Origin: Burkholderiaceae bacterium DAT-1 | Lineage (GTDB): Bacteria > Pseudomonadota > Gammaproteobacteria > Burkholderiales > Chitinimonadaceae | NCBI GenBank assembly: GCA_019084025.1 | Contig: JAHRBI010000004.1 | Location: 310,001 to 374,000, forward strand | Direction: 5' to 3' | Length of the DNA stretch: 64,000 nt | Shown here: positions 61,425 to 64,000 of the stretch, piece after piece | Numbering within the stretch: position 1 is the first letter of the stretch | Layout of the letters: every line of letters starts with the position of its first letter | The notes under the pieces: generated by a model | Seen by the model: only the letters and a program-made list of their open reading frames with translations | Told to the model about the DNA's origin: nothing | Databases searched by the model: none | Program-made: the position numbers and the translations under genes

Positions 61425-61964
61425 ATGGCCGCATCTGTCGTCTCTGTCCATCAACTATCGACACACTCATTCTCAAAGGCAACTGTGGCTGCGATCACCT
61501 TGGTCGCAGGGCAGGGTGTTCAAGGTGACGCACATTCAGGCGAAACAGTGAAGCATCGGTCGAGGGTCGCGAAAGACCCATCCCAGCCAAATTTGCGCCA
61601 AGTGCACTTGCTGCACAGTGAGCTTCTCGACCAACTGTATGACTGCGGTTTGCCAGTCAACCCCGGTGATATGGGAGAGAACATGACGACTCGTGGCATA
61701 GATTTGCTAGCACTGTCAGCTGGCACGGTTCTCCGAATTGGCAATGCGGCAGTCATTCAGGTTACGGGTCTACGGAATCCCTGCGCCCAGATTGAAAAAT
61801 TCATGCCCGGCTTGCTCGCGGCCGTTCTAGAAAAAAAGGAAGATGGGACACTGGTGCGTAAAGCCGGTGTGATGGGTATTGTCTTGCAATCTGGTACTGT
61901 CGAACCCGGCGATGCTATCGAAATTGAGTTGCCGTCAGTACACCTACCTCTTGCGCCGGTGTAA
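61425..61964 (+). CDS. MOSC domain protein (terminal cassette)
   Basis: 179 residues with MGENMTTRGIDLLALSAGT and VTGLRNPCAQIEKF, the MOSC fold core with its conserved Cys (YiiM-like). MOSC proteins bind molybdopterin cofactor and transfer sulfur; the substrate is unknown. It starts 11 bases after the attC4 R' box, so it is in cassette position, but no attC follows; the ACCTAAC expected from its TTAGGT start is absent. Confidence 0.85.
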   Translation: MAASVVSVHQLSTHSFSKATVAAITLVAGQGVQGDAHSGETVKHRSRVAKDPSQPNLRQVHLLHSELLDQLYDCGLPVNPGDMGENMTTRGIDLLALSAGTVLRIGNAAVIQVTGLRNPCAQIEKFMPGLLAAVLEKKEDGTLVRKAGVMGIVLQSGTVEPGDAIEIELPSVHLPLAPV

Positions 61965-61990
61965 TACGCAACCAATCCCATCGGCATAGA

Positions 61991-62305
61991 CTATCCGTGC
62001 GAAGTGAGTTCAGCGCCTGCCGCCAGCTCATAATGCAGCACCGTCGGAAATGGATCATAGAAATGGTGCAGCAGTGCCTTCCATTGCTGATATCCAGCCG
62101 ACTGCCTGAATCCCTTCTCGTGATGATCTACTGTCTCCCAGCGAACCAGTAACATGTAATGATCTGCTGTTTCCAGGCAGCGCTGAAGTTCATGGCCGAG
62201 ATAGCCCGGCATGGAAGCGATGATGGATTGTGCTTCGTGAAAAGCAGCTTCGAAGGCAGCCGACTGGCCGGGTTTGACCTGCAGTTGGGCGAATTCGAGG
62301 ATCAT
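61991..62305 (-). CDS. Antibiotic biosynthesis monooxygenase (ABM) domain protein
   Basis: 104 residues: MILEFAQLQVKPGQSAAFEAAF then MPGYLGHELQRCLETADHYMLLVRWETVDHH, a classic ABM ferredoxin-like fold. Likely a small cofactor-free oxygenase or a stress protein. It is five bases downstream of the serine hydrolase and probably co-transcribed. Confidence 0.88.
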   Translation of the reverse strand: MILEFAQLQVKPGQSAAFEAAFHEAQSIIASMPGYLGHELQRCLETADHYMLLVRWETVDHHEKGFRQSAGYQQWKALLHHFYDPFPTVLHYELAAGAELTSHG

Positions 62306-62309
62306 GTCT

Positions 62310-63428
62310 TTATTCTTTTGCTTCCTTGGCTAGGACTTCGATAAGCTGCTGAAAGAGTACATTCGAGGCCCGATAATTTTCCGCGCCCGGTTTGTTATAG
62401 CGTCCGGCATAGAGCACGATGACTGCATCGAGTGCCGGCACGATGATGAGCCGTTGCCCGCCATTACCCATGCCGCCAATCCAGTGCACCGCGCGCTGAT
62501 CGACTGACACATCGGCCATCCGCCATGTATAGCCATACTGCCACTTACCCTCGGCTTGGAGGGCTGGACGCAGGCTGTCTTCGAGGTAGGACGCAGGCAC
62601 AATTGTGCGGCCATCGTATGCGCCATGTGCGAGGATGAGGGCGCCAATTTTGGCCAGATCACGTGCGGTCAGGCGTAAACCGGCATGAAAGAGAAGCTGC
62701 TGTTTGCGCCCGCGCGTCCATTCGACATGCTCGATGCCGAGTGGCTGGAACAGCTTGGCTTGCGCGTATTGCATGAACGGAACACCTGTTGCGCGTTCCA
62801 GAATCGCACCCAGCAGCGCGGTATTACCGCTGTTGTAGTCGTAACGGCTACCCGGCTCGAATGCCATGGGGCGACTCAGGACATACGACACCATGTCGGA
62901 GGAGAACTCCATCCGGATCTGGTCCTGAGACAGCACAAATCCCGCATCCTCATTCCATTGCAGCCCGGACGACATGGTCAGAAGATGGCGGAGGGTAATC
63001 GCGCCCAGCTTCGGATTCGCCTGAATGGCTGGATGATCGCCAAGCCAGGTCGAAATGGGCTGATCGACCGATTGTATCTTGCCCTGCGCAATGGCGATGC
63101 CGGTAAGCAAACCGACTACGCTTTTGCTGATTGAGCGAACGTCGTGCAAGGTCTGTTCATCGAAGGTGGCGGCGTGGCCGAACCAGTCACCCGGAATGCG
63201 ATCGTCTCCATCCCAGTATTGCTCGACCACAATCTGCCCATGCTGCACGACTAGCGCCGCATGGAAGTTTGCATGCTCGTCATTGGCAGCTTGTAGGAGT
63301 GCGCACAGGGAGTGCGTATAGGCGCTGGGTGAACTGGACGGCTCAGAATGGCAGTCGGTTGCTGCGATGGCCGGAGACACCATGCAAGCCAGCATGAACA
63401 GGACAATACATCTCTTGAGCAATGGCAT
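62310..63428 (-). CDS. Class C beta-lactamase-like serine hydrolase
   Basis: 372 residues with a Sec signal peptide (LFMLACMVSPAIA). The nucleophile lies in SISK (Ser99-Lys102, the SxxK motif) and a YNSGN segment takes the YxN/YxS position. The HWIGGMGNGGQ segment may stand in for the KTG motif. Such proteins are usually esterases or peptidases rather than beta-lactamases. Confidence 0.85.
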   Translation of the reverse strand: MPLLKRCIVLFMLACMVSPAIAATDCHSEPSSSPSAYTHSLCALLQAANDEHANFHAALVVQHGQIVVEQYWDGDDRIPGDWFGHAATFDEQTLHDVRSISKSVVGLLTGIAIAQGKIQSVDQPISTWLGDHPAIQANPKLGAITLRHLLTMSSGLQWNEDAGFVLSQDQIRMEFSSDMVSYVLSRPMAFEPGSRYDYNSGNTALLGAILERATGVPFMQYAQAKLFQPLGIEHVEWTRGRKQQLLFHAGLRLTARDLAKIGALILAHGAYDGRTIVPASYLEDSLRPALQAEGKWQYGYTWRMADVSVDQRAVHWIGGMGNGGQRLIIVPALDAVIVLYAGRYNKPGAENYRASNVLFQQLIEVLAKEAKE

Positions 63429-63560
63429 CCGATGCTTTCATTGGGGTTTGTGGTGAATCATCGGTCCGAGATATTACAAGGCATGAATGTCGAGTTGAAT
63501 CAGAACCTTTAGAAATCGGCAATTTAGGCACGACTTCGGTTTTGTGATCATGGACATTGA

Positions 63561-64000
63561 TCAAGCGGTCAGGCCGGGCCGCAGCAGGTCGGTGATCCAG
63601 TCCATAAATACGCGCAGGCGTCTGGGTTGCTGGCGATTCAGATAAATCAGGGACACTGGCATAGGCGGGGCAGTGTAAGCAGGCAGGATGGCCTGCAGGC
63701 GGCCTGCATCAAGATAGGGTTGTGCGCTTATCAGGGGAATCTGGGCGATGCCGAGACCTGCCAGACACGCGCGTAAATAGGCGTCGGTTTGATTGACCGT
63801 GATTCGGGCAGGCATGCGGATGTGTTTGATGCTTGTGCCTTGCACATAGGTAAAACAGTCATCGAGTCTACCCGGTGTGGCCTGGTAATGCACCAGATGA
63901 AAACGGGCCAATTGTTCGGGTTCACTGGGGTGCCCATATTGCTGTAGGTAGGCGGGGCTTGCGCAATTCACCAGATGCAAATGACCAAGTTGTCGAGCAA
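63561..64000 (-). CDS. LysR-family transcriptional regulator, C-terminal part (5' end outside window)
   Basis: The frame continues past the right edge. It contains HLVNCASPAYLQQYGHP, the middle of a LysR effector domain, then AYLRACLAGLGIAQIPLISAQPYLDAGRLQAILP and a C-terminal YLNRQQPRRLRVFMDWI. The DNA-binding domain lies outside the window, so the target cannot be inferred; it points towards the serine hydrolase gene. Confidence 0.92.
   Translation of the reverse strand, partial: ARQLGHLHLVNCASPAYLQQYGHPSEPEQLARFHLVHYQATPGRLDDCFTYVQGTSIKHIRMPARITVNQTDAYLRACLAGLGIAQIPLISAQPYLDAGRLQAILPAYTAPPMPVSLIYLNRQQPRRLRVFMDWITDLLRPGLTA

Overview
This window reads as chromosome of a betaproteobacterium, most likely of the order Neisseriales (Chitinibacteraceae/Chromobacteriaceae-like). 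That is inferred from the conserved blocks bamB-der-hfq-hflX-hflK-hflC-hisZ-purA, rpoE-rseA-rseB-degQ-lepA-lepB-rnc-era-recO-acpS, tRNA-tig-clpP-clpX-lon-hupB-tRNA-ppiD, and from the protein sequences. No rRNA gene is present. Base composition looks like mid-50s percent GC by eye, except for one clearly AT-rich cassette near 60.5-61.0 kb.

Layout. 1-10 kb: a fragment of a YfgM-like protein, the outer-membrane assembly lipoprotein BamB, the ribosome GTPase Der, Hfq, HflX, the HflK/HflC membrane pair, HisZ, PurA and a relocated PdxJ. 10-14 kb: two identical tRNA-Leu(CAG) genes, an orphan hybrid histidine kinase, a PilZ protein and two small conserved proteins. 14-26 kb: NadB, the sigma-E envelope-stress module, then the lepA-lepB-rnc-era-recO-acpS translation/RNA block. 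26-31 kb: a SpoIIAA-like protein and a 570-residue PilZ-like protein, then an esterase-tag-hpnD operon. 31-40 kb: dcd, purL, gltX and a detached gspL-M-N trio. 40-48 kb: trigger factor, ClpP, ClpX, Lon, HU and PpiD with three tRNAs. 48-57 kb: an ilvGM operon preceded by a leader peptide and attenuator, a drug/metabolite transporter, a B12-binding radical SAM protein, a periplasmic binding protein, a YiaAB membrane protein and an RlmN-family methyltransferase.

56.8-62.0 kb is the unusual part: a small chromosomal integron. A complete IntI (with the IntI-specific insert) is transcribed leftwards; attI and a cassette array run rightwards. Cassette junctions can be checked internally, because the first six bases of each of the first three cassettes (TTAGGC, TTAGGG, TTATGT) reappear as the complement in that cassette's own R'' box (GCCTAAC, CCCTAAC, ACATAAC). 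The second cassette's attC is split by a ~1.5 kb IS110/IS1111-family element. The long non-coding end of that element contains two short segments flanking a hairpin: one repeats the left insertion flank (CTAACCCGT) and the other is complementary to the right flank (ATTCGTTC). This is what a bridge/seeker RNA target loop programmed for this attC would look like.

62-64 kb: an ABM-family monooxygenase, a class C beta-lactamase-like serine hydrolase and the C-terminal part of a LysR-type regulator that runs off the window.
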